Positions 29,559 to 30,426 of a stretch of 30,426 nt of DNA are shown piece after piece (position 1 is the stretch's first letter; the number at the start of each line of letters is the position of its first letter). The stretch is from Coptodactyla brooksi. Its lineage: Eukaryota > Arthropoda > Insecta > Coleoptera > Scarabaeidae. A model generated the notes under the pieces. That model was not told the origin of the DNA, searched no databases, and was given only the letters and a program-made list of their open reading frames with translations. Location of the stretch: contig JAWQRM010000109.1 of the NCBI GenBank assembly GCA_033557675.1, positions 1 to 30,426 on the forward strand, in the 5' to 3' direction. Both the position numbers and the translations under genes were made by a program.

Positions 29559-29744
29559 ACAAAACTTAGCACTGGACACTGCCCCCTCAACAAACACCTC
29601 CACAGGATGGGGTTAGAAATAACACCAATATGTAGGCGGCGTGGGAAAGAGGAGGAAACCTCGACTCACATAATATGCTACTGTGAGGTATTCACACGCA
29701 ACAGACATATAAGGTTCATGTGGTGTGTTATTGTCAATGCATAG
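29559..29744 (+). pseudogene. Non-LTR retrotransposon (jockey/R1-like LINE) 3' coding end
   Basis: After a TGA at 29556-29558 the frame reads KLSTGHCPLNKHLHRMGLEI then TPICRRRGKEEETSTHIICY and CEVFTRNRHIRF, to a TAG at 29742. TGHCPL..HL.RMG......C..C...EET..H..C.C is the Cys/His motif that follows reverse transcriptase and RNase H in jockey, R1 and related LINE ORF2 proteins. The expected second Cys of the first pair is Arg here (ICRRRG), so the zinc site is damaged. Only the last ~60 residues remain, consistent with 5' truncation, which is usual for LINE insertions. Confidence 0.85.
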
Positions 29745-29749
29745 ATTAG

Positions 29750-30133
29750 GCAATAATTAAATGTACATCAGAATTTATTTGATTCTCTCTTGTTTTTAGA
29801 TTTAGTGTTTGTTTTAATTTAATAGTTTTTATCATAATACATTTTACTTTTATTAGTAATAAGATTGCTTTACATCGTTGTTTGCACTTATGTACGGTAA
29901 TAAAATCACAATATATTAATTTCGAACTATTCTTGACAGTCGTGCTATACCTGCATACATCGAGTCACTATGACCCGAAGGACTACAAGTGTATAATAAA
30001 GCTAAGGAGGACAGCAGGGTTAAACAACATTTATTTATATAACTCTGTGAACTACATATAGTGAATCTGTTTCATTTTAAACAATACAATATAATTATGA
30101 CAATACAGTATATACTTTATTTGCTATAAAGCG
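29750..30133. other. AT-rich gap between LINE end and the terminal transposon
   Basis: No gene is recognised here. The only less AT-rich piece is around 29935-29995 (GTCGTGCTATACCTGCATAC, then GACCCGAAGGACTACAAG). Confidence 0.4.
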
Positions 30134-30426
30134 TATACAGGGTGAGTGGGGAGGAACGCAACAAACTTCAATAGTGTATTATATACATAAAAATAATGTA
30201 AAAAAGCTAAATATGTTCTTATCCGATTTGTATTTGTTTTCAAGTTATATAGTAAAACAAAATTTCTAGTGTTCTTTTATTAAATGTTCAAAAATACCAC
30301 CATTGACCTCTAAACATCTTCTGCTTCGTGTAAGAAGAGCGCCTGTTGCTCTCCTAATTGATTCACTTCTGTTTATTTTAATATCGGCTGCAGTATTTCG
30401 AATACGTTGAATTAGTGCATCACGAG
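30134..30426 (-). mobile_element. End of an IS630/mariner-like transposon, cut by window edge
   Basis: TATACAGGGTGAGTGGGGAG starts at 30134 and has the look of a terminal inverted repeat at a TA site. About 130 bp of noncoding end follow before the coding sequence. The element continues beyond 30426. Confidence 0.65.
30266..30426 (-). CDS. Transposase C terminus, IS630/Tc1-mariner superfamily (partial, open at window edge)
   Basis: The minus-strand frame runs from the window edge to a TAG at 30268-30266. It reads RDALIQRIRNTAADIKINRS, then ESIRRATGALLTRSRRCLEV and NGGIFEHLIKEH. The R..LI.RI...A.I.......R....L..R...C.E.NGG.FEHL pattern is the C-terminal end of an abundant insect Tc1-mariner-superfamily transposase. 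The visible 52 codons have no stop or shift, so this is the one transposase fragment in the window that could belong to an intact copy. Its state cannot be judged because the catalytic part lies outside. Confidence 0.8.
   Translation of the reverse strand, partial: RDALIQRIRNTAADIKINRSESIRRATGALLTRSRRCLEVNGGIFEHLIKEH

Overview
The window looks like an AT-rich intergenic or intronic stretch of an insect nuclear genome. The evidence is a dense mix of decayed Class II transposons of arthropod type (mellifera-type and other mariners, Tc1, piggyBac, pogo), a Penelope-like retroelement fragment, a jockey/R1-like LINE 3' end, a DUF4780-type retroelement protein remnant, tRNA-derived SINE pieces and a short TTAGG telomere-type run. 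The order cannot be fixed from sequence alone; TTAGG fits Hymenoptera, Hemiptera, Lepidoptera and others. No long intact gene is present and almost all recognisable coding sequence is pseudogenised.

Layout. 1-3000: AT repeats, a SINE head, one old mariner (1394-1920) and a deleted mellifera-type mariner (copy A). 3258-3730: the only host-gene candidate, a minus-strand two-exon start with a 54-nt GT-AG intron that would encode a signal-anchor, behind a CpG-richer possible promoter. 4880-5030: GTAGA-rich repeat. 5800-6625: pogo-type transposase N-terminal half. 6626-7668: mariner copy B with internal tandem units. 7899-8620: Penelope-like element with a GIY-YIG nuclease motif. 10123-10320: a 176-bp element flanked by 11-bp direct repeats and carrying a complete-looking hammerhead ribozyme at the tip of a 39-bp inverted repeat. 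11112-11990 and 23455-24245: two inverted copies of a ~290-bp tandem array. 13042-14058: mariner copy C. 15600-15990: diverged tandem duplication with an E-box. 17786-18901: internally deleted piggyBac. 21407-21546: possible pogo-like C terminus. 23397-23450, 26229-26278 and 28898-28945: three further hammerhead-like motifs. 25146-25640: Tc1. 25919-26095: a further mariner fragment. 26341-26399: TTAA-bounded palindrome. 27244-27850: DUF4780-type protein. 29559-29744: LINE C-terminal zinc-finger region. 30134-30426: end of an IS630/mariner-like transposon running out of the window.

The most interesting signal is the set of four hammerhead-like motifs. All have the same architecture: 4 bp or more of helix I, CTGAYGA, one extra unpaired base, stem II, GAAA, a 3-bp helix III with a 2-nt loop, then the cleavage site. 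At least two look intact. They share the window with a Penelope-like GIY-YIG fragment, the retroelement class known to carry minimal type I hammerheads. The 10.1-10.3 kb element resembles a retrozyme, a small non-autonomous ribozyme-bearing retroelement, but has an unusual fold-back layout and a tRNA-like polymerase III promoter pattern. All calls rest on reading by eye; no database search or folding program was run.
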